Under the pieces are notes generated by a model, which searched no databases, had not been told where the DNA came from, and worked only from the letters and a program-made list of their open reading frames with translations. This document shows, piece after piece, positions 27,593-37,075 of a stretch of 64,000 nucleotides of DNA (the first letter of the stretch is position 1; each line of letters opens with the position of its first letter). Where the stretch lies: positions 186,001 to 250,000 of the forward strand of contig NZ_PTRA01000005.1 in the NCBI RefSeq assembly GCF_002943425.1. The letters run 5' to 3'. This DNA is from Siphonobacter curvatus. Lineage in GTDB: Bacteria; Bacteroidota; Bacteroidia; Cytophagales; Spirosomataceae. The position numbers and the translations under genes were made by a program.

Positions 27593-28066
27593 TTAGTGCT
27601 CAATCAGTTGGCTCACCACTTCCTGCAACCGATCATGAGCCCAGTTTAAGCCCTTGGCAAAAGGCAATTGAAGGAGCTGATCCCGCAGGGCAACCGAACG
27701 AAATACCTGATGCATGGTAAGTCTACTTGTTGCACCGGTCAAAGCTTCAAATTCCAGAAATTCCAGTTGTACATCGAAAGGAGAATCTTCCATTTGAAAC
27801 GTTCGGGTGATTTTTTGGTCTGGGATACATTCATGAATGACGCCATTGGCCCGAAATACGACCTGTCCCTGGGGATTCGTCGTTTCATACTGCCAGCTAC
27901 CGTGGGGTTTACTTTCCAGCTTCAATACCTTGGTGCCCATCCATTGCTCCACGAGTTCGGGCACTACGTGAGCTTTAAATAACAAGGCTACGGGTAAGTC
28001 AAATTCCCGGGTAATGATCAATTCCTGCTTACCAGCTTCGGCCTGAATTTTCGTTTTCTGCGTCAT
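27593..28066 (-). CDS. SRPBCC / AHSA1-like protein
   Basis: A 157-residue START-like fold protein of the activator-of-Hsp90-ATPase-homology 1 type. It begins [27 protein letters not shown], the usual first strand and helix, and closes with a long C-terminal helix ending [10 protein letters not shown]. The fold makes a cavity for hydrophobic ligands, but no ligand is known for this branch. Its start overlaps the end of the arsR-family gene by 4 bp (ATGA-type overlap), a pairing very common in bacteria, and the two are co-transcribed. Confidence 0.88.
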   Translation of the reverse strand: MTQKTKIQAEAGKQELIITREFDLPVALLFKAHVVPELVEQWMGTKVLKLESKPHGSWQYETTNPQGQVVFRANGVIHECIPDQKITRTFQMEDSPFDVQLEFLEFEALTGATSRLTMHQVFRSVALRDQLLQLPFAKGLNWAHDRLQEVVSQLIEH

Positions 28067-28395
28067 GACTCATTGGTTTTTGAGGAATAGTCTTTCATAA
28101 GGGCTTCCAGTGTGTTAAACCGCTCCTCCCATAGTTGACGGAAAGGCTCGATAAAATCAGCGACCTCCTTCATCTTCTGCGGGTTCAGTTGGTAGTAGAT
28201 CTCCCGGCCGTTGGGCTCGGCTTTGAGTAACTCGCATTCCGTCAGTATCTGTAAGTGCTTGGAAACCGTCGGGCGGGCGGTATCAAAGTTGGCGGCGATT
28301 GCTCCCGCCGGCAGGGCTTGAGCGGCCAACAGCAAGAGGATTGCTCTTCGCGTGGGATCAGCGATTGCCTGGAATACATCTCGTCTTAAATTCAT
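28063..28395 (-). CDS. ArsR-family winged-helix repressor
   Basis: A 110-residue helix-turn-helix protein. The start ([19 protein letters not shown]) and the recognition region ([32 protein letters not shown]) are typical of the ArsR branch that sits next to SRPBCC genes. The usual metal-binding cysteine pair (CXC) is absent, so it probably does not sense metals. It is the first gene of the unit arsR-SRPBCC-DUF4256. Two matching palindromes directly upstream (28399-28414 and 28425-28440) look like its own operators, so autorepression is likely. Confidence 0.9.
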   Translation of the reverse strand: MNLRRDVFQAIADPTRRAILLLLAAQALPAGAIAANFDTARPTVSKHLQILTECELLKAEPNGREIYYQLNPQKMKEVADFIEPFRQLWEERFNTLEALMKDYSSKTNES

Positions 28396-28398
28396 TGC

Positions 28399-28440
28399 GT
28401 AGTCATTTGACTACAAATAAAAGCGTAGCTATTTAACTAC
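28399..28440 (-). promoter_or_regulatory. Tandem operator-like palindromes upstream of the arsR-type gene
   Basis: GTAGTCATTTGACTAC (28399-28414) is a perfect palindrome with a 2-bp centre. GTAGCTATTTAACTAC (28425-28440) matches it at 13 of 16 positions and is nested in a longer arm GCGTAG...CTACGC. Centres are 26 bp apart. The first ends 4 bp before the start codon at 28395, the position expected for autorepression. Confidence 0.75.
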
Positions 28441-28480
28441 GCAAATTTTATTTACATTCAATAGCTGGTTTTTAAATAAT

Positions 28481-28513
28481 AAAACCCCGGCCACTCAAGG
28501 GGCCAGGGTTTTC
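28481..28513 (-). terminator. Terminator after the DUF5695 gene
   Basis: AAAACCCCGGCC and GGCCAGGGTTTT pair over 11 bp with one mismatch around a short loop, with A-rich and T-rich ends. It lies just past the stop of the minus-strand gene at 28537. Confidence 0.75.
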
Positions 28514-28536
28514 AAACGTACCTGAATGCAGGTTGC

Positions 28537-31269
28537 TTATTTCTTCGCTGACGATACCAACGTAATCGTCTGCGTTTGATTGGTCAGGGGAATTACGTAA
28601 GCTTCCCGTTCCTGAGCAAACGCCGTTTTCGGATGATAGGACTGCTTACCCGTTTTCAGTCGAAGATATGCCGTTGGCGTGGTGGCCGTAGCGGGTTCAA
28701 GGGTAAGCGTAACGGTTTTTGTTTGCGGGTTAAGCGTTACTTGTTCAATCTTTCCGGCATCCAAACTGATATCCAGCCCTACACTAGCCAGAAATACGCT
28801 GGTCCGGGCCGCCGTAGTTAGCGTCAGCGTCACGTCTATTTTGCTTTTAGTCACGTTTCCGCCAAAACCCAGCCAGCCAAACTCCGGATGTTGCGTCAGG
28901 AAAGCGGTCGTATTCACCGCGTATCCAAAGAATCCGCAGCCATAATCGCCCGAAAGAGCGTCATTCGCAAGCGTAGACGGGAACGAGTGAAAAGCAGCGG
29001 GTCCGAATCCGTCTTCCGTAATGTTGGCAATCGCTCCCATCAGGCCACCGTAGCCCACGCGAAGCAGATAGAAATCGTCCGGCTGATCGCGGTAGGCCGT
29101 CAGTACCGGAATGGCGTTGAGACCCGAGCCATAGTGGTGAATTTGCCGTTCGACCCGGGAGATTTTTCCACCGTAAAGAAAATCCCAGTACCGACGGGCG
29201 TTGCCATTGTAGGCCCAGTGCGGTATCGTGGGCATGTAACCCAGAATGGCGTTCAGCGTTACCTCGGCTTTGTCGCGGTAGCCGAAGTAGTACGACCAGA
29301 TGTAGACTTCTTCCTGACCCGTGGAATCCCAGGGCATTTCACTGCCGAAGGGATACGCCAGCGATTTCCAGAGATCGGCCCGTTTCTTCATGGCCGCTTC
29401 CAGTTCGGAAGCCAGTGCCGTAAGTCCTTCGCGTTTCAGATCTTTCAGAATCAGAAAGAAAACGGTGCCTTCCATCTGTCCGAACTGAGCGTAGTACGGA
29501 GCCAACTTCACCATGCCCAGAGCCGTTTGACAGGCGTTTTCCAGGTAAAATTTCCAGTCCTGCTGCGTTACCAGATTGCGGTGGTTACGGGCCATTCGGT
29601 ACATGACCCAGTGAGCCGCGGCGACGTGCGGATAGTTGTATGAACGACCCAGCGATTCGGCTTCCTTGCGGGGCCAGGCCGACCAGCCCTTGTAATTCAC
29701 TGCCGTACTGTAAGTATTCGGCGGCATGGAATCGGGCTGGTAGTAAAACAGACTCTTCCGAACGCCGTACTTTTCCGGGCCTTCGTTGTGCTGAATATTG
29801 CCCCAGAGGGTCTGGTTAACGAAGCGTTCGAGTTTCTGAATTTCCTGTTGATTGGGCACTACCAGTTGTTTCATCATCGCTCCGAGCCAGCTTCCGGCCC
29901 CGCCTTCATCACTGAGACCTGCCACCCAGGCCCGGCTGTCCTGCGTCACCTGCTGCTGGGTTTCGTAGTCGTAACTAATCACGGAAGGACTGCGATGAAA
30001 CGTATCTTTCGGTACCTCAAACCACTGCTTCGTCGTCAGGAAATTTCCGAAATCAGCAATCGTTTCGGCTTCGGGTTTCACTACTTTATAATGAATCGTT
30101 TGCGTCAAGCCATCCTGATACTGAATCGTCAATCGAGCCCGTCCCCATTGTTTCCCGCGAATCAGGTACGCTTTCCAGCCGTTTTTGGTAGCCAGATCAA
30201 CCTGCCAGCTCAAAGCTCCAGCAGGTTCTACCTGCACGGATTTCACTGCCGAAGGGTATTTCAGAAAAAGTCGGGCGTTCACATCCTGCGGAACGACATA
30301 ACCGGGAATACCCACTGATACGGGCCGCTTCTGTTCCACCAAAGTCGATTCAATACTGCGAATGGCCGGAGCCAGAACTAGCTTCAGACCGTAACGTTTA
30401 CTTTCGCCGGGTTGCAGCGTCAGTGACGTCGGCTGATTCCAGGGCTGAGCTTTCGACCAGTCTTTTTCCGCGTGGGCTTTACTGTGAACCATCCACTCGT
30501 GAAACCCTTCAAACGTAATACCCCGGGGGGTGGGGTCATCGAGTAAAGGATTGTAGGCTTCAAAAGGCGTATTCCCCTCGGGTAACACCAGCAATACCGG
30601 ACCTTTGCCGTGTAATCGGGTTACCTGCAAATATCCGGCTTCCTTGCCAATGTATGGATCATAGAACACATTGCGGTCGTGGGCCTGTTCCAGCGTATTC
30701 CCTTCCAGAATGTTGTTGAAAATCAGCGGAAACCCAAGCGAACCGATTTCTACGGGCTGCGTACTTTTGTTTTTCAGCGTGAAGCGTACCACCCAGCCTT
30801 TACCCGACTGTTCCCAGCTTCGTTTGACCTCCAGGGGGAATTCGGCGGGAAAACTAGGCGACAAATCAGCGGAAGCCTCTGCCGGTTTGGTAGCAGTCAA
30901 GGTCTTAATATCGCCCCGCTTCTGGGCGGAAGAATAGGCCTGCCAGTCCGACTGCCCAGGGGTGCGAAGTCGTAGATTAATGTCTCCCAAGTGATAGAGT
31001 CCATCGCTACTACGGACTTTCAGTCGGTCACCGGGGGTAAAATCAAAGCCTTTTTCTTCATTAGGTTTCAGCGAAGCCACCGTTTGCGAGGCCTTTACCA
31101 GACGCAGCTCCAAGGCTGGGCCCGGCAAGGTTATATAGCCGCTTTCCAAATGGAGCGTCGATGGTTTTTCCTCCAGTTTTTTCCAGGGAGACTGTTGAGC
31201 CCAGACCGGCGTAGTAAGGGCTAATGCACTCACTACTAACACGCAATGAGTCATCGTTTTCAGGTTCAT
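28537..31269 (-). CDS. Exported DUF5695 family protein, glycosidase-like
   Basis: A 910-residue protein with a signal peptide (CVLVVSALALTTPVWAQ). It matches the DUF5695 proteins of Bacteroidota and Firmicutes. The N-terminal half is beta-rich (STLHLESGYITLPG, FEAYNPLLDD). The second half is alpha-helical with DEGGAGSWLG, KYGVRKSLFYY, YNYPHVAAAHWVMYRMARN and YGCGFFGYAVNTT, reminiscent of an (alpha/alpha)6 barrel. The biochemical activity is not established. It is the last gene of an apparent operon with an S9 peptidase and a DUF885 protein, with gaps of 21 and 28 bp. Confidence 0.8.
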   Translation of the reverse strand: MNLKTMTHCVLVVSALALTTPVWAQQSPWKKLEEKPSTLHLESGYITLPGPALELRLVKASQTVASLKPNEEKGFDFTPGDRLKVRSSDGLYHLGDINLRLRTPGQSDWQAYSSAQKRGDIKTLTATKPAEASADLSPSFPAEFPLEVKRSWEQSGKGWVVRFTLKNKSTQPVEIGSLGFPLIFNNILEGNTLEQAHDRNVFYDPYIGKEAGYLQVTRLHGKGPVLLVLPEGNTPFEAYNPLLDDPTPRGITFEGFHEWMVHSKAHAEKDWSKAQPWNQPTSLTLQPGESKRYGLKLVLAPAIRSIESTLVEQKRPVSVGIPGYVVPQDVNARLFLKYPSAVKSVQVEPAGALSWQVDLATKNGWKAYLIRGKQWGRARLTIQYQDGLTQTIHYKVVKPEAETIADFGNFLTTKQWFEVPKDTFHRSPSVISYDYETQQQVTQDSRAWVAGLSDEGGAGSWLGAMMKQLVVPNQQEIQKLERFVNQTLWGNIQHNEGPEKYGVRKSLFYYQPDSMPPNTYSTAVNYKGWSAWPRKEAESLGRSYNYPHVAAAHWVMYRMARNHRNLVTQQDWKFYLENACQTALGMVKLAPYYAQFGQMEGTVFFLILKDLKREGLTALASELEAAMKKRADLWKSLAYPFGSEMPWDSTGQEEVYIWSYYFGYRDKAEVTLNAILGYMPTIPHWAYNGNARRYWDFLYGGKISRVERQIHHYGSGLNAIPVLTAYRDQPDDFYLLRVGYGGLMGAIANITEDGFGPAAFHSFPSTLANDALSGDYGCGFFGYAVNTTAFLTQHPEFGWLGFGGNVTKSKIDVTLTLTTAARTSVFLASVGLDISLDAGKIEQVTLNPQTKTVTLTLEPATATTPTAYLRLKTGKQSYHPKTAFAQEREAYVIPLTNQTQTITLVSSAKK

Positions 31270-31290
31270 TGTGAAGTAGTTGTTCAGGGG

Positions 31291-33003
31291 TTATTTAGCA
31301 AAAGAATAAAACTTCCAGCTGGTCTGAAAATCCTTTCGAAGCGGCTGTTGGGTCAGCAAGGCCCGGATGAATTCCACGGGCAACTCGTTGAGCTGAAGGA
31401 TGGAATCGTGAAACTGTTTATCCGTCATTTTTCCGGAATCGACCAGTTCCCGGCGGAGGGCCATGAACTGAAGGCCACCCGTCATGTACGCCAGCTGGTA
31501 CAGCGGTTCGTAACCACCCACAAAGGAACGGCGTACTTCTCCCTCGGCGTTGGCCCGCTCATGCCCGACTCGGTCCACCAGAAAGTCAATGCACTGCTGA
31601 GGTGTCCATTTGCCGAGGTGGTAATTAAGAGAAAATATAATCCGGGCACAGCGGTGCATTCGCCAGAACAGCATACCGATTTTATCTTCCGGTGATTGCG
31701 GAAATCCTTTATCCCAGAGTACCATTTCCCAGTACAAAGCCCAGCCTTCAATCCAGAAGGGCGTCGAAAAGCGGCGGCGGTGGGTCTGATACCGGTTGTT
31801 CATGAACATTTGCAGGTGATGGCCGGCAATGAGTTCGTGGTGCACCGTAGAGCGGGAAAAGTGCGGGTTGTTTCCCCGCATACTCATCAGTTTATCGGCG
31901 TGTTCCATCCCAGAGGTTGGGTAGGAAATCAGAATCTGTTCGCCGCCGAGAAAGAAGGGATTAATCAGTTGCCGCTCGGGGGTCATCATCCCCATTCGCC
32001 AGGTTTCTTCCGCCAGCGGTGGAATCGTAATCAGGTTGTGCTGCTTGAGAAAGTCCACGGATTCCTGATACAGTCGCAGGATCAGTTCGGGTTGCTTTCC
32101 GGCGGGTACGTAACTGTTTTTGACTTTTTCCTGAGCCGCCCGCCAGTCATTGCCAAAACCCATTTCTCGACTGGCTTTCAGTAATTCCCGGTCGCACCAG
32201 GCAAATTCCTGATTGGCAATGGTGAGTAACTCTTCGGGCGTGTAGGGAATGTATTCCATCTTCAACTGACGCATCAGCTCCTCACGTCCGACGGCTACGC
32301 CAACAATTCCACTGCCGTCCTTGGCCTTTTCGCCCAGCTGGGCCCGGGGTTGAATGGATCGGGTTAGTTGCTGTAATTGTTCGATGAGTTTCGGGTACGG
32401 TTTGGCCATCCACCAGGTAAAGGCGGGGTCATATTCGTTGTAAAACTCGAATACACTTTTAATGGCCTGCTCCAGTCCTTTCACCGTTTCTTCCGCCCGG
32501 CTAGCCAGTACGGGGTCCATACTGGTCATTTTTCCCAGTTTTTCTTCGGCCTCAGCCGCCTGTGCCGTCCAGGTATTGAAGTCCTGGGCGAGTGTTTCCG
32601 CGTTGAGAGCCAGTCCCCGCCGACGCTTTTTTTCCAACGCGTAAATCGACTCGGCAAAAGGGAACCAGCCTTTGATGCGTTCGGATTCCTGATCGGCTAC
32701 GGTATACAGCCGCAGGTCTTCTTTCAAATCCCGTTGAAACAATAAGAAATCAACCTGATTGTTGGGCGTTAACGCCTTAAAATCGAGCTTATCCAGTTGC
32801 GAGAGGTACTGCTGATTCAGCTCCCTGAACCGCTGGCGTCGTTCGGGTGAATTGGCAATGGTATAAAACCGACGCAGACTGCCCAGGTCGGCCTCGTATT
32901 GAATAATGTGCTGGCTTAGTTGAGTCCGGTCAGTGGGACCCTGAGCCGCAGCAAGGGTACTTACGCTCATGAGAAGAAGAAAAGTGATACGCCGAACGTG
33001 CAT
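31291..33003 (-). CDS. Exported DUF885 family metallo-hydrolase
   Basis: A 570-residue protein with a signal peptide (ITFLLLMSVSTLAAAQG). The DUF885 hallmark HHELIAGHH (E390) resembles a gluzincin zinc site, and the helical architecture supports a carboxypeptidase-like peptidase. The family is often annotated as a peptidase, but the substrate is unknown. The ATG is at 33001-33003. It lies 28 bp after the S9 peptidase and 21 bp before DUF5695, so one transcript is likely. Together with the S9 enzyme it may take part in peptide breakdown in the periplasm. Confidence 0.85.
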   Translation of the reverse strand: MHVRRITFLLLMSVSTLAAAQGPTDRTQLSQHIIQYEADLGSLRRFYTIANSPERRQRFRELNQQYLSQLDKLDFKALTPNNQVDFLLFQRDLKEDLRLYTVADQESERIKGWFPFAESIYALEKKRRRGLALNAETLAQDFNTWTAQAAEAEEKLGKMTSMDPVLASRAEETVKGLEQAIKSVFEFYNEYDPAFTWWMAKPYPKLIEQLQQLTRSIQPRAQLGEKAKDGSGIVGVAVGREELMRQLKMEYIPYTPEELLTIANQEFAWCDRELLKASREMGFGNDWRAAQEKVKNSYVPAGKQPELILRLYQESVDFLKQHNLITIPPLAEETWRMGMMTPERQLINPFFLGGEQILISYPTSGMEHADKLMSMRGNNPHFSRSTVHHELIAGHHLQMFMNNRYQTHRRRFSTPFWIEGWALYWEMVLWDKGFPQSPEDKIGMLFWRMHRCARIIFSLNYHLGKWTPQQCIDFLVDRVGHERANAEGEVRRSFVGGYEPLYQLAYMTGGLQFMALRRELVDSGKMTDKQFHDSILQLNELPVEFIRALLTQQPLRKDFQTSWKFYSFAK

Positions 33004-33031
33004 AAACGGGAACGGTTAAGAGTGGTCAGTA

Positions 33032-35296
33032 CTAACGCTCAGATCGGGACGTTTTCCCGGGCGTTTCTTCCGCTGCTACCGGGGCCGCGTTCCAGCGGGG
33101 CGGCTGTACGTTCAGCAAATGACGCACGAAGAAATCCCGGCGTTTGCGTTCGCCAAAGTCACCACCCGCCGAATGGCCCATGTTGGGTACGACCACCAAT
33201 TCAAAGTTTTTATTCGCCCGAATCAGCGCATCGGCTAGCTGGTAGGTAGAGGAAGGATCGACATTATCGTCCATTTCACCCACGATGAGTAGTAATTCAC
33301 CGCGTAGCTGATCGGCGTGCGTAACGTTGGAGCATTCGGCGTACTGCGGACCAATGGGATAACCCATCCACTGCTCGTTCCACCACATCTTATCCATGCG
33401 ATTGTCGTGGCAGCCGCAGGACGCGACGGCCACTTTGTAAAAATCAGGTTGGAAGAGGACGGCTCCCGCGGCATTTTGACCTCCGGCGGATGTCCCATAC
33501 ACGCCCACCCGTTCCAGATCAAGGTACGGATACTTCTGGGCGGCGGCTTTCATCCACAGAATTCGATCCGGGAAACCCGCATCCTTCAGATTTTTCCAGC
33601 AGACATCGTGAAACGCTTTGGAGCGATTGGAAGTCCCCATGCCGTCGATCTGTACGACGACGAAACCCAGTTCCGCTAGTTCGTGCATGGCCGTATTGGT
33701 CGAAAAAGCTTTCGGCACAAAGGCACTTTGCGGACCCGCGTAGATCATTTCAATGACCGGGTATTTCCGCGAAGGATCAAAATTAGTGGGTCGAATGATG
33801 ATGCCGTGAATGTCCGTCTGCTGATCACGAGCTTTGGCAACAAAGGGTTCGGGAGCCTTCCAGCCCGCTTTTTCCCATTCGGTAAGATCGGCTTTTTCCA
33901 GCGTTGTGATAATTGACCCGTCGGTAGTCTTGCGAAGCACGGTGACCGGTGCCTGATTGATGCGGGAATACGTATCGACGAAGGTGGAAAAATCCGGCGA
34001 AAACATAACCTCGTGCTGAGCCACTTCGGGCGTAAGGGCTTTCAGGCCTTTGCCATCGAAATTAATCTGGTAGTAATGCAGGTAATACGGATCTTCGTCG
34101 GGCGTTTGGCCACTGGCGGCAAACAGAATGGTCCGTTTCGCATCATCCACGTGAACGACATTCCGAACGACCCAATTTCCTTTGGTAATCTGATTTTTGA
34201 CCTGAGCCTTGGCCGCATCGTAGAGGTAGAGGTGATTCCAGCCATCGCGTTCAGAAGCCCAGATGATTTCCCGGCCATCGGGCGTATCGTGGCGAAAACG
34301 CTTGCCGCTGTAGTCGATGAAGGTCTTGCTTTTTTCTTCAATCAGCGGACGGATGCGGCCCGTACTAGCCTCTACTTCCAGCACCCGGTACACCTGATGG
34401 CCGCGTTGATTGTATTCCAGCGTAAACGTTTTGCTGTCCGCTCGCCAGTCGGGATCACTCAGTTCGTACTGCTGAGCAATCAGGTCCATCGCAATGGGCA
34501 ACTGCTTTCGCGAGGTGATATCAAACAGCACGGGTTCCTGAATGGGCAGGGCATCGCCGGGTTTGAGGTAATTACGGGTTTCCAGTTTGGGCTGGAGCTG
34601 ATCCGTGGGCGAGGAACGAATCAGATAAATAAGATGCGGTGTGTTTTTACGCGTTTTCGTTCCCGCCAGCTTCGTACCATCGGGCGACCAGCGAAGATCA
34701 CTGCTGTAGTACTCCCCTTCCGAGCCGTCAAAACTCATTGGAAACTCCTCTTTACTGCGTTCGTTGCGAATGTAAACGTTGTAATTTTTGATGATGGCCG
34801 AATGACTACTGTCGGGCGTGTACAAACGTCGAACCTGCTCACCACGGGAACGATCGCCCCAGTAGCGATTCAGGGTCGACAGACTGCCTTTCTTGCGAAG
34901 TTGTCCGGCGTCGTACGTCCATTGGGAGCCTTCGGCGTCGAAAGAGAAACCCGTGGGCGTGCGTTTCAGACTTTGGATGGGAAGCTGGTACGCAGGAATG
35001 GTTTTGCCCAGGGCTTGTCCGAGTTGTCTGGCTAATCCCTCCTGATCGAAAGCATTGCTGCGTTTGCCCGTTTGACCATCCACCTGGATATACTCCTTGC
35101 CTTTCGTAGTTTGGATCATATACACCAGGCTAGTACCGTTTTCCTGCCAGTTGATCTGTCGGGGAATGTGGTAAGCCCGGTCAGCGAGCTGCTTTTTTAA
35201 CGTTTCGCTTCGTTGATAATCGCGTAAGGTTCCCTGGGCGTGGGCCGTAGTAAGTGTACAGCAAAGGAGCCCGATGAAGAGGTATCGCATAAACAT
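33032..35296 (-). CDS. Exported S9 family peptidase (DPP-IV / prolyl oligopeptidase type)
   Basis: A 754-residue serine peptidase with a signal peptide (YLFIGLLCCTLTTAHAQG). Residues about 30-480 form the beta-propeller of the DPP-IV type (YYSSDLRWSPDGTKLAGT and FSPDFSTFVDTYS). The C-terminal alpha/beta hydrolase has S603 (GVYGTSAGGQ), D677 (DDNVDPSS) and H708 (NMGHSAGG) as the expected triad. Such enzymes release dipeptides from oligopeptide N-termini in the periplasm. The start is uncertain between the ATG codons at 35294-35296 and 35288-35290; an upstream TTG is less likely. It is the first gene of the S9-DUF885-DUF5695 run. Confidence 0.9.
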   Translation of the reverse strand: MFMRYLFIGLLCCTLTTAHAQGTLRDYQRSETLKKQLADRAYHIPRQINWQENGTSLVYMIQTTKGKEYIQVDGQTGKRSNAFDQEGLARQLGQALGKTIPAYQLPIQSLKRTPTGFSFDAEGSQWTYDAGQLRKKGSLSTLNRYWGDRSRGEQVRRLYTPDSSHSAIIKNYNVYIRNERSKEEFPMSFDGSEGEYYSSDLRWSPDGTKLAGTKTRKNTPHLIYLIRSSPTDQLQPKLETRNYLKPGDALPIQEPVLFDITSRKQLPIAMDLIAQQYELSDPDWRADSKTFTLEYNQRGHQVYRVLEVEASTGRIRPLIEEKSKTFIDYSGKRFRHDTPDGREIIWASERDGWNHLYLYDAAKAQVKNQITKGNWVVRNVVHVDDAKRTILFAASGQTPDEDPYYLHYYQINFDGKGLKALTPEVAQHEVMFSPDFSTFVDTYSRINQAPVTVLRKTTDGSIITTLEKADLTEWEKAGWKAPEPFVAKARDQQTDIHGIIIRPTNFDPSRKYPVIEMIYAGPQSAFVPKAFSTNTAMHELAELGFVVVQIDGMGTSNRSKAFHDVCWKNLKDAGFPDRILWMKAAAQKYPYLDLERVGVYGTSAGGQNAAGAVLFQPDFYKVAVASCGCHDNRMDKMWWNEQWMGYPIGPQYAECSNVTHADQLRGELLLIVGEMDDNVDPSSTYQLADALIRANKNFELVVVPNMGHSAGGDFGERKRRDFFVRHLLNVQPPRWNAAPVAAEETPGKTSRSER

Positions 35297-35389
35297 AGGC
35301 GGATACAAATGAGGTTAGTGTAATATTGGCCGCAAACGATTTCGTTACTCGTGTCCGTTTGCATATCTTCAAAGGTAGATAACCGCTTT

Positions 35390-35686
35390 TTATGCTAACT
35401 CCCCATATTTACTAGGCTTTAATACTTTTTTCACTAGTTTTTTAGGGTTATTTAGAATATCTGCCAAATATTTATCAGTACTGGATGATCTATTATCAAT
35501 AAAAAGGAATATCGGATCGTAACTTGAAATGAAATCCATTAAAAGATGGGTCGGGTTGAAACCCAACTTTAAATGATAGGTCGAGCCAATGGCTCCGGGA
35601 AGTTTGCCAAAACTTGCGGTCAAGAGTCGTAAGCTAGGCTCATATTGTAGAAACGGATTGAAATCAAGCGATATACGTAATTTGCG
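35390..35686 (-). pseudogene. Degenerate SRPBCC-like fragment
   Basis: An open frame of 99 codons without an ATG at its beginning. Its first part reads FNPFLQYEPSLRLL...GAIGSTYHLKLG, like the region after the first helix of polyketide-cyclase/SRPBCC proteins, and its end is helical and lysine-rich (NNPKKLVKKVLKPSKYG). The usual N-terminal strand and helix are missing, because a stop (TGA at 35687-35689 read on the minus strand) closes the frame. This looks like the remnant of a gene that lost its 5' part. A short real gene with a TTG start at 35621-35623 is less likely. Confidence 0.4.
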
Positions 35687-35758
35687 TCAGTACATTCAAT
35701 TTTACGTACGTACTTCGCGTCCATTATAGTTGACCAACCTATCCAACCTTTTTAGTGT

Positions 35759-36361
35759 ATGAAAACGCTCTTACTCATTGTATCAGCTCTTTTTTCTCTT
35801 CACGTATCCGCCCAATCCGTACAGATGCATGTAATAGGTCAGGGAGATAACTATTGGATTACTGCCACCAAACGGGAACATACGTTTCAGGTGGTATATG
35901 CCAGAAGAGACTCGACTGATGGCCGAAAGCTAAACAAACTAGCCCAGCAACGCGGAATCACCTTACATATGATTGCCACTAATTTTGGAGAATTTGGTTC
36001 AGAACAGAAAAAAAGACTGGACGAGTACTCGGCACTGCGGGAAAGCTGTACCTATTATACGAAAGACAGTTTACGTTTCAAAGCGGATGATGAACCCAGG
36101 TTCACGCAGCTGTTCGATTCACTGCTTATCCTTTCCGAAAAAGACCTAAATACGAATCTACGTGCCAAAGAAAGGTACCTTACCTTAGACGGTACTTATT
36201 TTTCCTGGATTATAACAAATCATAGGAAGGTTAAAAACGTTCACGCTGTATCTCCTCAGGAAAACACTTATCCCCTCCTCTATCACTACATCAAAGCCTG
36301 TCTGAACTTATACCGTACCAGAAACAAGGGCAACTTACTACAGAATTTTAGCGGTTACTGA
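35759..36361 (+). CDS. Secreted hypothetical protein
   Basis: A 200-residue protein with a clear signal peptide (TLLLIVSALFSLHVSAQ). The mature part is mixed alpha and beta, with no recognisable motif; it contains TLDGTYFSWIITNHRKVKNV near residue 148. I do not recognise a family. The ATG is at 35759-35761. It stands alone between a degenerate fragment and the DUF4153 unit. A periplasmic location is likely. Confidence 0.6.
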   Translation: MKTLLLIVSALFSLHVSAQSVQMHVIGQGDNYWITATKREHTFQVVYARRDSTDGRKLNKLAQQRGITLHMIATNFGEFGSEQKKRLDEYSALRESCTYYTKDSLRFKADDEPRFTQLFDSLLILSEKDLNTNLRAKERYLTLDGTYFSWIITNHRKVKNVHAVSPQENTYPLLYHYIKACLNLYRTRNKGNLLQNFSGY

Positions 36362-36707
36362 CGAATGCCCCGAACAGCTTTGCCCGAGCGTTGAGCATGC
36401 TACCTATCTCCTAGAAATTGCGTGTAGCCTTTGGACAAGCATCTCCATCAAATAGAATAAAATTTTTTAGCAAAAAATGGAGTGACTATTGGTGAAAATA
36501 AAAACCATTAATAACTTTGAACCGCAAAGTACTTTTAATCAACTACTAAAGGCACGATGGATTACCTTAAACGTATTTTCCTAATTCTGGACATCTGAGC
36601 TTTCGTGAGTGCTTAGTAGTACCGTAAAAGCCCTATTTTTTTATTCATTCACTTTGTATTGCAAAGTACTTTAATTAACTTCATAATCGATTCAACACGC
36701 AACGACC
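36362..36707 (+). promoter_or_regulatory. Upstream region with a duplicated palindromic box
   Basis: No full gene is present in these 346 bp. Two related boxes occur: ACTTTGAACCGCAAAGTACT from 36514 and ACTTTGTATTGCAAAGTACT from 36651. Both have inverted ACTTTG and CAAAGT arms, followed by TTT and AAT(C/T)AACT. Between them an ATG at 36557 opens a frame that stops after 13 codons. The second box lies about 30 bp before the next gene and is a good operator or promoter candidate. Confidence 0.6.
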
Positions 36708-37046
36708 ATGACACCAATCCGCTTATTCTCCAGCCCATCGTTCTTTACTGCTTCTTTGGTTAAACATCTGGTCGTGGGAGCCACGCTTGCTCTACTGCTG
36801 ATTTCCTTTTTTTTGGCGGGTGTGAAGCATCCTAATCCAAATTGGCCTGCGTACTGGATGGTTCGTCCGCTGGTACTGGTTCCCGTCGCGGGGGCTCTGG
36901 GCGGTGGTTTCTTTTACGTGGTCAGACAATGGGGACAACACGAAACCTGGAAAAAAGTAGTGGCTACGCTGATCGGCGTGTTTGGTTTCCTGGTAGCCGT
37001 ATGGATGGGTACGATTGTGGGCCTGGATGGCACTTTGTGGAATTAA
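36708..37046 (+). CDS. Small integral membrane protein
   Basis: A 112-residue protein with three hydrophobic segments at about 20-40, 50-68 and 82-100, so probably three membrane spans. It ends with GTIVGLDGTLWN. Close relatives in Cytophagales are sometimes labelled potassium transporter KefB, but the protein is far too short for KefB and that label should not be trusted. It is followed by the DUF4153 gene after 29 bp and is preceded by the palindromic box at 36651, so the two are probably co-regulated. Confidence 0.7.
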   Translation: MTPIRLFSSPSFFTASLVKHLVVGATLALLLISFFLAGVKHPNPNWPAYWMVRPLVLVPVAGALGGGFFYVVRQWGQHETWKKVVATLIGVFGFLVAVWMGTIVGLDGTLWN

Positions 37047-37075
37047 TCATTCGATAGGCGTTAAGGAAAGCTTCC

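Noticed and set aside
36708-37046. Annotation as potassium transporter KefB
   Set aside because: The protein has only 112 residues and three membrane segments and cannot be a KefB.
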